Source: Verrucomicrobiales bacterium
GTDB taxonomy: Bacteria > Verrucomicrobiota > Verrucomicrobiia > Verrucomicrobiales > DEV007
NCBI GenBank assembly: GCA_029212615.1
Contig: JARGPJ010000008.1
Location: 1 to 64,000, forward strand
Direction: 5' to 3'
Length of the DNA: 64,000 bases
Position numbers and translations under genes: made by a program. Positions 33,965 to 45,400 of the stretch are shown here, in pieces. Position 1 is the stretch's first letter. The number at the start of each line of letters is the position of its first letter. The notes beneath the pieces are model-generated. The model saw only the letters and a list, made by a program, of their open reading frames with translations. It was not told the origin of the DNA and searched no databases.

Positions 33965-34795
33965 ATGACTGTTCTTCACGATCTCTACCGACTCCCGAAA
34001 GCAAAACGCGTCCGGGGCGGGGGATCGGAGGAAAGTCAGCGGCAGTCACTTCGTCCAACTTCGGCGGAGGCGCGCCACGCGATGGAAGATCGGTTTGCGG
34101 AGACAGTTCTCCTCTCCGATTGGGTGGATTTTGTTTTCATCCATTTCGAAGTCGACCGGGATCTACTCCAGCAAGTGGTTCCCTTTCCCGTGGATACGTA
34201 TGAGGGTAAAGCCTTTGTCAGTCTCGTTGCCTTCACCATGAAGCGGATGCGCCCCGCTTTCGGGGGGAAGGCGACCGGGTGGATTCTCCGACCGATCGCG
34301 AGTCATCAGTTTCTCAATCTGAGGACCTATGTGAACCTTGGAGGACAAACGGGGATCTTCTTTATGGAAGAGTGGCTGAATGAAAAGTTTGCGGTAATCC
34401 TCGGACCGAAGACTTTCGGACTGCCGTATCACTATGCCTCGGTTGATTATCTGCACGATGAGGAACGCTGTGCCTGTCGTGTTCTTGCCAATGAAGGGGA
34501 GATTTGTTTCAGCGGCCGGAAGAATAAAGCACTGGGAACAGTATGTCCCGGTTCCCGGGACGATTTTCTTTTGGAGCGCTATACCGCTTTCACTGCTGCC
34601 GGGAGAAAGCCGCACTATTTTCGTGTCTGGCATCCTTCCTGGAAGATCGGGGCAGTCGATCATTTTGAATTAACGAGTCGGGTCCTGCTCAGCGGACTGC
34701 GCGAGTTGTGGACGGATACAGCGATAGTGGTTGGTACGCACTGGAGCCCCGGAGTTTTCGACGTCCGGATGGGGCGGCCGCACTCAGTGGGATAA
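33965..34795 (+). CDS. DUF2071 family protein (YqjF-like)
   Basis: The 276-residue protein matches DUF2071 in layout: DWVDFVFIHFEVDRDLLQQV, VPFPVDTYEGKAFVSLVAFTM, NLRTYVNLGGQTGIFF, GLPYHYA and a C-terminal VGTHWSPGVFDVRMGRP. An N-terminal extension of about 45 polar residues precedes the domain. Function is unknown; DUF2071 has an acetoacetate-decarboxylase-like beta fold. It follows the epimerase gene by 5 bases, a pairing that suggests a shared small-molecule pathway. A REP-like array begins 33 bases after its stop. Confidence 0.85.
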   Translation: MTVLHDLYRLPKAKRVRGGGSEESQRQSLRPTSAEARHAMEDRFAETVLLSDWVDFVFIHFEVDRDLLQQVVPFPVDTYEGKAFVSLVAFTMKRMRPAFGGKATGWILRPIASHQFLNLRTYVNLGGQTGIFFMEEWLNEKFAVILGPKTFGLPYHYASVDYLHDEERCACRVLANEGEICFSGRKNKALGTVCPGSRDDFLLERYTAFTAAGRKPHYFRVWHPSWKIGAVDHFELTSRVLLSGLRELWTDTAIVVGTHWSPGVFDVRMGRPHSVG

Positions 34796-34827
34796 GCAGA
34801 GTAGAACGGATCCCGGGAAATCAGCAC

Positions 34828-34945
34828 CAATAAAGGGACAGACCTCCAATTTGAGATTTGTGTTCGGCAATAGAGGGACAGACCTACAAATGGTGGGAAG
34901 CAAGCACCTTCGACGGCGCCCAATAGAGGGACAGACCTCCAATTT
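34828..34945. repeat. three copies of a 25-bp REP-like repeat
   Basis: Three direct copies begin at 34828, 34868 and 34921, each 25 bases. The shared core is CAATARAGGGACAGACCTMC, followed by AAWTK; copies 1 and 3 differ at one or two bases, copy 2 at a few more. The AGGGACAGACCT core resembles the repeat family spread by REP-associated tyrosine (IS200-like) transposases. No transposase is in the window. They fill the gap between the DUF2071 gene and zwf. Confidence 0.78.
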
Positions 34946-35030
34946 AGGGTTTGGCACCTGTATCAAATGAAAAGTTTCCTTATCAATTCAACGGTCAATT
35001 CATTTGCAATGGCTCGAAATCTGCGGATTC

Positions 35031-36575
35031 ATGCGGGAGATGGAAGAGAACCCTTTTCGAGAGGCTGACTTAAGCCTGCGCAATCACCCTGAGTCCTGTG
35101 TCCTCGTTATCTTCGGGGCAACCGGTGATCTCACTCACCGCAAGCTGATTCCGGCACTGTATAATCTGGCCGCCGACGGGGATTTGCCTGCGGGCCTCCG
35201 GGTTGTCGGTTTTGCCCGCCGCGAGAAGTCCGATGAAGAGTTTCGGGAAGGACTTAAGGAGCTTAACGAGCAGGTCTCCCGTCAGGGGCATGATGATGAT
35301 CTCTGGGAGCAGTTTTCTCATAGCATCACTTATCATCAAAGTACGTTTACGGATGCTGATGGCTACGTTGCTCTTAAAAAGCGTCTCGACGAAATGGAGG
35401 CGGACGGCGCAAGTCCAAACCGCCTTTTTTACATCGCGTCCGCCCCGGAATTCTTCGACGATATCCTTCTTCACTTGAAAGCAGCGAAACTGAACGAGTC
35501 AGAGACAGGCTGGTGTCGGGCAGTTGTTGAAAAACCGTTTGGGACTGACCTCGCAACGGCTCAGCATTTGAATGAAGTCGTGAACCAGACCTTTGAGGAG
35601 AAGGATACTTACCGGATCGATCACTATCTGGGGAAAGAGACGGCTCAGAACATCATGGTTTTACGTTTTGCGAATCAGTTCTTCGAGGTGTTGTGGAACA
35701 ATCGCTTTATCGATCATGTTCAGATCACCTGTGCGGAACCTCTCGGAATGGAAGGTGGTCGAGGGGGATATTACGATAAGTCAGGTGCTTTGAGGGATAT
35801 GGTTCAGAACCACCTTCTGCAGCTTCTCAGCCTTATTGCAATGGAGCCACCGGCAGACCTTTCCGCCGATGGCGTTCGTGACGAAAAGGTTAAAGTGATG
35901 AAGTCACTCCGGCCTTTTAAGGACGCGGACGACGTCGCGAAAAGCGTGGTAAGGGCTCAGTACACGGCGGGAACCGTCGATGGCGAGGAAAAGGTAGGCT
36001 ATCGCCGCGAAGACCGTGTCAATCCCGGTTCGATGACAGAGAGCTTTGTCGCCCTCAAAATCATGATCGATAACTGGCGCTGGGAAGGCGTTCCTTTCTA
36101 CATGCGAATGGGTAAGCGTCTCCCCAAAAAAGGCACCGAAATTTCGATCCACTACAAGCAGGCACCTAACGTGCTCTTCAATGCTGCCGTAGGTGCTGAA
36201 GCCATGCCCGGAAACGTACTCGTGATTCGGATCCAGCCGAACGAGGGTATCTCACTGGGGATGCGTTCGAAGCGGCCCGGTCCGGCGGCGACACTGCAGC
36301 CGGTGAAGATGGACTTTCGCTATCAGACCAGTTTCGGAAAGAGCAGTCCGGAAGCGTACGAGCGTCTCCTTCTGGACGCGATGGCCGGCGACGCGACATT
36401 GTTCGCCCGGAAAGACGAGGTCGAAAATGCCTGGCGTTATGTCGATCAAATCGAAGATGCGTGGCATAAATCGCCGAATCCTCCGAAGATGGCCGAGTAT
36501 CCCGCCGGTTCCTGGGGACCCAGTGAGGCAGATGAGTTGCTCGAGCAGGACGGCCACGAGTGGCGTCGGCTATAG
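35031..36575 (+). CDS. zwf: glucose-6-phosphate 1-dehydrogenase
   Basis: The product is about 514 residues, the entry enzyme of the oxidative pentose phosphate pathway. It has the NADP-binding fingerprint FGATGDLTHRKL and the active-site motif RIDHYLGKE, with the catalytic His system downstream. Length fits the family (E. coli 491). Candidate starts are TTG 35004, ATG 35031 and ATG 35040; one of the ATGs is most likely. It stands alone between the REP-like array and the alginate lyase gene; 6-phosphogluconolactonase and Gnd are not in the window. Confidence 0.96.
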   Translation: MREMEENPFREADLSLRNHPESCVLVIFGATGDLTHRKLIPALYNLAADGDLPAGLRVVGFARREKSDEEFREGLKELNEQVSRQGHDDDLWEQFSHSITYHQSTFTDADGYVALKKRLDEMEADGASPNRLFYIASAPEFFDDILLHLKAAKLNESETGWCRAVVEKPFGTDLATAQHLNEVVNQTFEEKDTYRIDHYLGKETAQNIMVLRFANQFFEVLWNNRFIDHVQITCAEPLGMEGGRGGYYDKSGALRDMVQNHLLQLLSLIAMEPPADLSADGVRDEKVKVMKSLRPFKDADDVAKSVVRAQYTAGTVDGEEKVGYRREDRVNPGSMTESFVALKIMIDNWRWEGVPFYMRMGKRLPKKGTEISIHYKQAPNVLFNAAVGAEAMPGNVLVIRIQPNEGISLGMRSKRPGPAATLQPVKMDFRYQTSFGKSSPEAYERLLLDAMAGDATLFARKDEVENAWRYVDQIEDAWHKSPNPPKMAEYPAGSWGPSEADELLEQDGHEWRRL

Positions 36576-36591
36576 GTGCTCGGGAGGTTGC

Positions 36592-36613
36592 TGGAGGGGC
36601 GAAGGCGCCCCTC
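36592..36613. repeat. hairpin after zwf, related to the 22686 element
   Basis: GAGGGGCG (36594-36601) and CGCCCCTC (36606-36613) form a perfect 8-bp stem with loop AAGG. The left edge, GCTGGAGGG, matches the left end of the inverted-repeat element at 22684-22692. It probably serves as the zwf transcript end, although no T-run follows. The rest of the 222-bp gap before the lyase gene shows nothing else. Confidence 0.55.
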
Positions 36614-36797
36614 TGTCATTCAGGGTGGCGGAAATCACGCGGCTGCTTGCAAGTGAACGACTATACCTGGCAAAACGTGAATCACGGCACGATCTGTCTG
36701 TATGATTTTCGTAATTACTGGAATTAGAAATTTGTGTTTCTCTGGAAGTGCCTTTCTGTTTTCCGTTTAAGATCTATCCAGAAACCTGATTTTCCTG

Positions 36798-37517
36798 ATG
36801 CGATACTTTCTTTCCGCGGTGGCGTTCTTATTCATTGTAACCTCTGTCGGTGCAAAAAACTTCGCGGGAGATATGTTCAATCTCGGCATCTGGAAATTGA
36901 CGATCCCGATGGATGACGATGGCGATGGTGTTGCGGATGAAATCGCGATGCCACTCCTCCGCTATTTCGAGGACCCCGATTTTTTTCATCTATCCGAAAC
37001 AGGTGATTCTGTCGTTTTTCGTGCTGCCTGTGGTGGGGCGACAACCGGCAACTCGAAGTACCCACGCAGTGAGTTGCGTGAGTTGAAGAAAGACGGAAAG
37101 ACTAAAGCGAGCTGGAGCACAACGAGCGGAGTTCATAATTTAACGGTGGAGTTTGCGGTAAACAAAGTTCCGAAGAAAAAACGGCACGTGGTCGCTGCTC
37201 AGATTCACGACGACGATAAAGGTCTCCTTATGGTTCGACTCGAAGGAGAGAAGCTCTTTCTGGAACGACACGATGCAGAGGATTTTGTTCTCCTTGAAGA
37301 CTATAAGCCCGGTACTTTCGTGAAGCTGATGCTCATCGCCGACAACGGTAGGATTCGTGTTTTTCTTGCCGGGAAGCAGCTAACGGAATGGAAAGTTGAG
37401 GCTGAAAACCTTTATTTCAAAGTGGGGTGCTACACCCAGTCAAACCCTGACAAAGGGGATAAACCCGATGACTACGCCGAGACCGAGTTTAAGAGCGTAT
37501 ACGTGATGCATAAGTAA
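36798..37517 (+). CDS. secreted alginate lyase, polysaccharide lyase family 7
   Basis: The 239-residue enzyme has a signal peptide (about 1-19, ending SVGA) and the three PL7 signatures in order: RSELRE (in KYPRSELREL), QIH (in VVAAQIHDDD) and YFKVGCYTQSN near the C-terminus. The Arg, Gln, His and Tyr of these motifs form the beta-elimination active site that cleaves alginate. Specificity is uncertain; Q-I-H lyases often prefer polyguluronate. It has no carbohydrate-binding module. It is a lone gene, without a PUL-like SusC/D or uronate kinase nearby. Confidence 0.93.
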   Translation: MRYFLSAVAFLFIVTSVGAKNFAGDMFNLGIWKLTIPMDDDGDGVADEIAMPLLRYFEDPDFFHLSETGDSVVFRAACGGATTGNSKYPRSELRELKKDGKTKASWSTTSGVHNLTVEFAVNKVPKKKRHVVAAQIHDDDKGLLMVRLEGEKLFLERHDAEDFVLLEDYKPGTFVKLMLIADNGRIRVFLAGKQLTEWKVEAENLYFKVGCYTQSNPDKGDKPDDYAETEFKSVYVMHK

Positions 37518-37571
37518 TGCCCGTCCCTGAAGGGGCCCTTCCAATCGAAGGGGCCAGGTGGTGAGCGGCTC

Positions 37572-38741
37572 ATGCTTGAGAGTTCAATCTTGGACGTTGA
37601 AAGTTCGGCGCAACTCGCCGTATCTTCCGAGATGAACAGCAGCGCTCCTCTCGGCCAACTTTTACTGACCGGTGTTCCCGGAAAAGAACTCGATCCGGAG
37701 ACCGCGGCCCGGTTTAAGAAGCTTCAGCCGGGGGGATTCATCCTTTTCGGACGAAATATTGAGTCGCCGCAACAGTTGCGGAAACTGATCGATGACCTTC
37801 GCGACCTCAGCGACATCGAGCCTTTCATCACGATTGATCAGGAAGGCGGTCGTGTTTCCCGTCTTCGCCTCATCGGAAGCGAGCCGCCGAATGCGCAGCA
37901 GCTTCGTGAGAAAGGGGATCTCAAGTTGATCACGAAACATGGGCGTCTCACCGGTCAGATTCTACGGATGTTCGGTTTCAATCTCGATCTCTGCCCGGTC
38001 CTTGATCTCTCTTTTGACGACGAGGCGGACAATTCTCTGAAAGGGCGCTGTTGGGGGAAGAGCACGGAAGAGGTTATCAAGAATGCATCGGTATTTAACG
38101 CTGAGATGAGGCGTGAAGGGGTTCTCAGTTCCGGGAAGCATTTTCCCGGCTACGCTTCGGCGGAATGTGATCCCCACCACGAACTTCCGATCATTAACAA
38201 GACTCTCGAGGAAATGGAGGAAGTAGAGCTGCGTCCTTTCCGGGCTCTCCTGCCCGATCTGGACAGTATCATGACCTGTCATTCGCATTATCCCTGTTGG
38301 GATGCTGATCGGCCGCGCTGGCCCGCCTCACTCTCAAAGAACATTATTGGACAGTTTTTGCGAAATCAGCTCGCTTACGATGGTCTTGTCATGACGGATG
38401 ATCTCGACATGGGAGCCATTCTTAACGAGGTCACCTTTGAGGAAACGATCACTGCCTGCATCGAAGCGGGAAATGATCTCGCCATGATCTGTCACCGTGT
38501 TGAACTGGTTGAGGAAGCGGCCGAGGTCATGAAAACGCTTCCGAATCCTGTCGTTGATGATGCGCTTCGCCGTATTGAAAAGACGAAGAAAAAGATGAAG
38601 CCGCCTTATGCCTGGTCGCTCGAACGTTTCCGGGAAATTGACTCGCAAATATGGGATCTTCGTGTTGAGACCCTGGGTGAGGAGCGGGCGAGAGAACTCT
38701 CGGTAGAGGACGGAAAGCGTTCTCCGGTTGAGCTGTATTGA
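37572..38741 (+). CDS. nagZ: beta-N-acetylhexosaminidase, GH3 (NagZ-like)
   Basis: The product is up to 389 residues. GH3 landmarks are PGGFILFGRNI, TIDQEGGRVSRL, KHFPGYASAECDPHHELP (the catalytic His dyad loop of NagZ, altered from KHFPGHG) and VMTDDLDMGAI with the nucleophile Asp. NagZ removes GlcNAc from anhydro-muropeptides in wall recycling. The in-frame ATG at 37632 may be the true start, since the first 20 residues show no motif. No signal peptide is apparent from either start, fitting a cytoplasmic enzyme. Confidence 0.88.
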   Translation: MLESSILDVESSAQLAVSSEMNSSAPLGQLLLTGVPGKELDPETAARFKKLQPGGFILFGRNIESPQQLRKLIDDLRDLSDIEPFITIDQEGGRVSRLRLIGSEPPNAQQLREKGDLKLITKHGRLTGQILRMFGFNLDLCPVLDLSFDDEADNSLKGRCWGKSTEEVIKNASVFNAEMRREGVLSSGKHFPGYASAECDPHHELPIINKTLEEMEEVELRPFRALLPDLDSIMTCHSHYPCWDADRPRWPASLSKNIIGQFLRNQLAYDGLVMTDDLDMGAILNEVTFEETITACIEAGNDLAMICHRVELVEEAAEVMKTLPNPVVDDALRRIEKTKKKMKPPYAWSLERFREIDSQIWDLRVETLGEERARELSVEDGKRSPVELY

Positions 38742-38760
38742 AATCCCGGAATCCCGTCGC

Positions 38761-39459
38761 TTAAAGTCCTTTCCGGGCGGCGTACCCGCCCGGGCTCAAC
38801 AGTTTCTTTACGTCGTCAACGCTCATGCCGGCGTTCGCCTTGTAGCCAGAGCTCTGCCGGACGCCGTCAGGTATGGGCGCGTTCGCGATGCCTTCGCTAC
38901 CGCGGGCGTCCGAAGAAGTGGAGAAACGCTTGTCTACACCGGGGGCATTTCCGGTATCAAAAGAGGCGAGTTGATTGGAGTTCTTCGTTTTTGCCTTTTG
39001 AAAGAGTTTTCCGGCCTGACGATCACTCGAGGTTCTGGAATTTCCTTCGCGGGCTGCGGAACCGCTCTCGCGAGCCGCATCCGTACCGGCAAATTCCTGG
39101 CGTTTGATATATTCCGGTGTGCGGAACTTTTTTGTCCGCGCAACGTCGTTCTTAAATTTGGCTTCCTTCTTGCCGAATTTTCCATCGAGCCCCTTGGCCT
39201 TATCCCCGGCAAAGAGGTTGGGCTTGTCGGCAACGATGGAGCCGTCTTCGCCGATGGAGTAACCCTTCTCGGCGAACTTTGACCGAATCTCTCCCGAATC
39301 ATTTCCTCCCTGACCACCCCACATGCCCTCGTCGAACTTGATGGTTGATTTCCGGGTCGTTGTTGTTGTCGTTGTGCACTGGCAAAAGAAAGCCATCACG
39401 CCGAAGGCGGAAAGCGCTCTTGTTGCGACAAAGGCAACACAATGGCGGGGGATTACCAT
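38761..39459 (-). CDS. small secreted or lipoprotein-like protein of unknown function
   Basis: The 232-residue protein has a hydrophobic N-terminus (about 8-26, ending AFFCQC) followed by a run of Thr (CTTTTTTTRKSTIKFDEG). It is then polar, Lys/Gly/Ser-rich and probably disordered, ending in MSVDDVKKLLSPGGYAARKG. The Cys residues at the end of the hydrophobic segment suggest lipidation, but the lipobox is poor. Its ATG overlaps the stop of the giant TPR gene by 7 bases (ATGGTAA), so it is translated from the same message. No family recognised. Confidence 0.6.
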   Translation of the reverse strand: MVIPRHCVAFVATRALSAFGVMAFFCQCTTTTTTTRKSTIKFDEGMWGGQGGNDSGEIRSKFAEKGYSIGEDGSIVADKPNLFAGDKAKGLDGKFGKKEAKFKNDVARTKKFRTPEYIKRQEFAGTDAARESGSAAREGNSRTSSDRQAGKLFQKAKTKNSNQLASFDTGNAPGVDKRFSTSSDARGSEGIANAPIPDGVRQSSGYKANAGMSVDDVKKLLSPGGYAARKGL

Positions 39460-42400
39460 GAGTCCCTATATTCAACCATTTCACGCCCTTCGGCAAGAGC
39501 GTTGCTCCAATCGTGGAGAAGGGCGCGGCGCCCGGAACTGAGGTCGACGTCGGAAAGACGGGTCTCCCATTCGTCGAGTTTTCCCCAATCATGGTAAAGT
39601 TGGACGAGGAGCCTGAGATCAACACGGATCGTTTTCTGAGCGACACGTTTCAAGATAGACTCTGCCTTCTCAAACTGAGACTGGTCGATGAGAAAGGACA
39701 CATAAGACTCAAGGAAGGCCTGATGATTCCAAAGGTAGGGGCCTGAAAAGTCATGATAGCGATCAAAGAGGCGCGCGGCGAGATCGTCTTCCCCGAGGTT
39801 GGCGAGGAGGGCCGGGAGGCGGTATCGGGTTGTTAAAGTGGGAAACCAGGAATCGAGTCCGGATTGGTGGAAGAGATCGGATCGAGCTTCTCTCATGAGG
39901 TTCTGATGGACCTCAAGGAGTCGCTCCCGATCTCCGATGCGGTGGAAAAACAAAATCTGTCGAACGGGTTGATGTTCGAGAAATGAGGTGCCGACCGCTC
40001 CTGAGCTATCGACCCAGGCCTTCGCTGCTTCAATCCCGTGAGGGCCGAAGGCAGGGAGGGTTTCCAGAATCTTTTGTTGGGTGCTCCTCCCGGAATCGCC
40101 AAGAAGATTCAATGCTGTAGGGCCGAGCTCGTTCTTGAGTGCCGCGCTGAGAAGCGAGCTGAGCCACGCGGAATCTCCCCGGGCGGGACACTGGTCAATC
40201 AGGTCAGCTATTTCCGTCGCGTCCCCTGGAAGGTTGATCCCCCACTCTACGAGACGGGAGGCATTTGACGAGGGGATCCCATTGCTGGCGGTCAATTCGT
40301 CGAAGCGATAAACAAAGTCCTGGAAGTAGGCTTGCCACATTGTCGCTGATTGTTCGGGCCAGGCGTCATCCCCGCTCATGAGGTGAAGCGATTGCGCTGA
40401 GATCGCGGCACGTTGAGCGGGATTTGATGTCCGTCGTCGCAGGATTCTGAGAATGCTCAGCGCTTCCTCCCGGCCTCCGGATTCATGGGCGAAATCGACC
40501 AGTTCACGGGTCACCGATGGCGGATGATTCTCAAGACTCTCGTGAGCAAGTTCGACCACTGCCGCGGGAGAAGGCCATCCCAGTTTTTTATGCAAGGCGG
40601 CTGCGCCGACCAGCGCTCTGCGTTCAAGGCCGGGTTCAGTTCCGTCACGCTGAATCGCTCCGAGCCAGTCGAGGGCTTCCTCATAGCGTTCTTTCGATTC
40701 GAGAACAGAAGCGCCGAGGAGGAGCTGCGGAGTGGTGATTGTCATTTCATTCCTGAAGAAAGTAAGAAGGCGGAGAAGTGCATCATCTCTTCCCATGAGC
40801 CGATAAGCTTCGACCAGGGCGGCCTGATAAGGGAGGTGGGCACGGCTTGAAATGGGCGGAGATCCGGAGGCCCCGGAGGGAGAGCGTCCCAACGAAATGA
40901 GGCGGTCGAGATCGCGACTCATGAAAAGAAAGAGAGCATGTTGCTCAGCGAGATAATCGGAGGTGAGTCCGGGAGGTGCCGGGTATTCGCGTGCATTAAT
41001 CCGATTGATAAGTTGCAGTGCCGGCTCCGGCTCCAGTGCCTCCGCGCAGGATTCAAACACTCCTTGAAGCGGTGTGTAGTCACGTGGCAATCGCATCGCC
41101 TCGAAGAGATAGACGGGAATGGCCTCGCGGTTAAAGCCGCGATTTCCGAGGGCGCGAGCCAGGTCGAGAGCACTGTCCGGTTCGAGAAAAAGGCGGTGCA
41201 TTTCATCGACGAGAGCCTGACGTTCGCTGAAGGACATGCTCTCAAAGCCAAGGAGGCGGCGGTCGATTTCAAATCGTTCAAATTCGGCGAGGACAGTTTC
41301 ATCAGTCGGAACGAAGCGGTACTCCCCTTTAAAGGCAGAGAGGATCTTCCCGCGATTCTCAGGGGTAATGAAAAGTCGGCTCGAGTAGAAATCCAAAACC
41401 TGCCTCATGCGCTGCCAGCTTTGGCTTTGGTCGTGACGTACCTGGTCGGGATCAGGATGCGAAGGCCGCATCACGTCAAGCTGTCGCTGAGTGAGGCGTG
41501 CGATTGCTTCAGTCGCCGCCAATGTGTCGCGTCCCGCGAGTGAAATCAGAGTTTCTCTCTCAAGGTGATCTGACGGAGTGGTGAGGCCGCCAAGGTGAGG
41601 ATGAGCTTTGAGCGAGAAGAGAAGTTCCCGGCGGCTTTTGTCGTTGTCGAGAAGGGAGAGCTTCTCCGTCAAGGCAATGAGAAAATGCCCTGAAGCGCCG
41701 GCCCCGGAACGGGCCCGGAGATGCGTAAGTGACTCGTCAAGGAGGCGGACCCGCTCTTCCGGGTGTCCGGACCATCCCGCCACTTGAGAGAGCGCAAACA
41801 GGAAGCTGCCATGTTCACTCAGGGGCTCGACTGCGAATCGCTTTCCAACTTGATAGGCGCCCTCGTAGTCGCCCGAGGCGCGCAGTTCCGAGAAGAGGTG
41901 GGTGGCAACTGCGCCCGGAACCTCGAACCGGGTGAGCGTGTCATAGAGAAAGTCAGGACTGCGCAGCGGGTCGAGAGGCAGGTCCTTGAGCAGGACCAGG
42001 GATGCCATCGTGAGGTAGAGGGAGCGAGGTGATTTCCCTTCCTTCTGATGTGATGTCCATTCGAGAAGATCACTGGTATTCCCGGTGAGAAGGAGGCAGT
42101 AGGCCCGGACGAAGTGTTCGAGATGGGTGGCGGGCTCCGGAAGCTGTTTCAGAAGCAGACTGAAGGCCTGGCGGTCACCGGCATGGCGAGCGGCCCAGAG
42201 CCTCTCATGCAGCGGGAGGGAGGGGTCAAGTCGGGAGCGAAGCCAGGATCCGCTATTGCCGGAACGGAGCGCAAGGGAAGCGGCTTCTTCGAGGGCACGC
42301 AGGCGGATGAGATAGGGTTCGTCCGGGGTGTAGGCGAACTCCGGATGAGGATCTTGAAGCGCTTCGGCAATATCATCCTGCAAGTCGCCCCCCATGAAAG

Positions 42401-45400
42401 GATACGACTCGATGGAAAAAATAAAGGGGTCCAACTCTGTCCCCGGGGCGCCGCGATCCTCAGCCGGCAGTGTTGCCACGCGAATCAGAGGAAGGGCGCG
42501 GGCAGCAAAGGCTTCCGGATAAACCTCGTCGGCGGTGTCTTCGAGGAGTTGCTCTAGGAGGGGCGCCGCTTCCGCCTCTTTTTCGTGTTCGATGAGAAGC
42601 AGTCCAAGCCGGAGCCTTGACTGGAGATCCCATCCCCGGAGTTCGACGATCTTCGACAGGGTGCGTTCCGCGGCTTCCCCTTGACCGTCCGCGAGATAGT
42701 GTTCAGTGAGTTCCTTCAGGAACTCAGGGTCACGACCAAAGCGGCCTTCAAGACGACGTCGAAGCCGGTTTGCCTCGTCGACCCGGAGATCCTTTTCGAG
42801 CATTTCGATGAGGGTAAGCCAGTTCTCAAGCTGTTCTCCTTCCTCCCGTGCGAGGAGCTGACGGCGATAATAGATTGCAGATTTGAGGTCCCCCATCTGG
42901 TCCGCAAGCTGACCCAACTCGTTGAGGAGTCTTTCATCCTGGCCGGACATGTAGTACGCCTTTTTCATGGCCTCAAATGATGCCGCGTCATTTCCGGCCG
43001 CCTTGTTTACTCTTGCCAGTGCTTCAGGATAAAAACGGTCGAATGGATTCTGCTGGGCCAGGTCTCGGTATTTTCCGAGCAGCCATTCGAGGAGAAAATG
43101 GGAGCGTGCCGTGCTGAGTTGAGTGTCGAGTTGCTTTCGGCGTTGAATCAGATCGGTCTCCCCCTGTATCAATTCAAGTTGGGCTTCGAGCGCCCCCTCC
43201 GGGTTTCCTGTTTCAATCAGAGTGGTCGTGAGTTGTTTCACGATTCGGCGTTTTTCGAACACGTTTGCCTCGCGGTAGGCTCTTTCCCAGACCTCAAGCT
43301 GCCGACTGGTGTTGCCCTGCCGTTGGTAGACCTTTGCGAGGGTGTTGAGCGTATTCAGTGAGGCATCCGGTTTTGCGGCAAGTCGTTTCAGTTCGCGGAT
43401 AGCTTCGTCCTCAAAGCCAAGCTCAAAACGCATTTCAGCGCGCCTTTGGAGGTATTCGTCGGCATTTTCAGCATCGATCTCCGAGAGAGCGGTGAGGTGC
43501 TGAATCATCAGAGTAGGGCGCTCATTCTGCACCGCGAGTTCCAGCAGCATTTCCTCCACTTCAAGCACGGGACTGCCTGCTTCCTCAGTTGCTTTGGTGA
43601 GTTGTTCGTAACACTCCTGATTGTCCTGCAGCTTGAGTGCCCACCAGGCCGCCCGGTAACGGTTGGCGGTGGAGGGTGTTTTCGACGCGGCCGACTTGAT
43701 CTTGTCGTAGTAGGCGACGAGCTCGGCTGGCGGAGGGTCGTCTCCGCTGCGGCCGATTTGCGAGGCTGCGGCGGCAATGCGTCGATATTGGGCAAGGCTT
43801 TGAATCCGTCCGTTCTGAAGGAGGCTGTCGTCTTCGACTGTATCTGCTTCGGTTGAAAAGTGTCCGCGAAGCAGGCTGAAAAGCCGTTGATCAAGGTCAG
43901 CTCTCCTTTCGACTGTTTCCTCATTTTCCCGGAGGGATTCAAGGAGCTTGATCGCTTTTTTGATCTCTCCTGATTCAACGAGAAGGTCGGCTTGAGCGGT
44001 GAGGTATTCCTGTTTTTCGGGAGCGAGGGATATCGCTTCCCTGATAGCGTCGAGCGCCCGTTGTTTTTCGTCGAGTTCCCGGAGAATGATCGAAACCCGG
44101 TAGAGGCGACGTGAGCGTTCCATCGTGCTTTCCCCGGCAGCTTCGATGAATGCGTTGAGTGTCTCGATCGCCTGTCCGGTCCGGCCCCGTTCGTTGAGGA
44201 ACCGGGCGAGGTCGGCGGGAGCGTTCCCTTCATTTGCGCCGGCAATGGCATCGTCGTAGGAATCGCGAAGGAGGCGCTCGACCAATCCATCGAGGTAGTT
44301 TTCGCGGGCAAAGGCGAGAATTTCAGCGACCTCATCTTTATTCAGAGGGGTGGACTCGAGATGCTTTTCGACGATTTCTCTCGCGGTGAGACGATCATCA
44401 TCGTTCAGGGCGATGCGTGCTCGTAGTAGAATGAGATGAAGCGGGACCTCTGCCTGTTCAGCCAGTGCCTTTTCCAAGGTTGCTGCCGCCGCTTCATAAC
44501 GATCATTTCGCATTTGAATGCCGGTGAGGCGCAGGCGGTAGTCGAGGTTTTCGGGGAGGAGTTCTACGAGATTCGCTGTGACTCGTTCTTCTTCCTCAGG
44601 CGATGCGGTAAGGCGGTAAAATTCTGCGAGGTCGAAGAGAGCTTGCTCGGTTGGGTTGACTTCGCTGATTCGCGCGGTGAGTTCTTCCTCGAGATCGGGG
44701 AGACGTTCGAATCGTTCGTGGATTTGGACCCATTGAGAGAAGAGCGCGGTGTAATCGTGATTCTTAAAATGAAGGAGAGCGAGGCCGCGTTTTGCCGAGA
44801 TCACTGCTCCTTCGAAGTCGCTGATGAATTCGTAGAGCGTCGTCAACTCGATGAGTGCATCGAGTTGCTCCCGGGGGCTGCCTGAGGAGGTGAGGGATTG
44901 AAGGAGTTCCAGGGCAGCATCCGTTTCGCCCGCTTCGAGAAGTTGACTCACGATCTGATTCCGGAGAGAAGTGTCTTCGGGGTAGGCTGTGAGTAATTCA
45001 GTCCAAATCGCGAGTGCTTCAGGATTTCGGGCTCGTTCGCGGAGAAGCGCTGCCATGCGGAGCCGGAAGGCCACTCCGTTTTCGTCAAGCGCCGGCACTT
45101 CCTCAGCAAGCCGGTGGTAAAACGAAAGCGCCTTGCTGGTTCTCCCCTGGAGATCGGCAATTTCGGCAAGGGCGCGAAGGGCATGCGGGTTCGCCGGATC
45201 GAGATCGAGAACCTTCCCGTAGGATTCCCGTGCTTCGTCCACTTGTTCATTCTTCCGGAGAAGATGAGCGTGAATGAGCGTTGGTATCGCCTTCTCTGAA
45301 GTGGCTGCGTTTCCTATATAGCTGAGTAAGAGTGGCGTTTGCTCCTTCTTTTCGTAGAGATTCCAAAGGAGATTCAGCACTTTGCCGTAGGCGGGATCCC

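Noticed and set aside
43508-44335. 275-codon minus frame inside the TPR gene
   Set aside because: It is on the same strand as, but out of frame with, the 2036-residue TPR protein; composition is Ser/Pro/Arg-rich, typical of a shifted frame.
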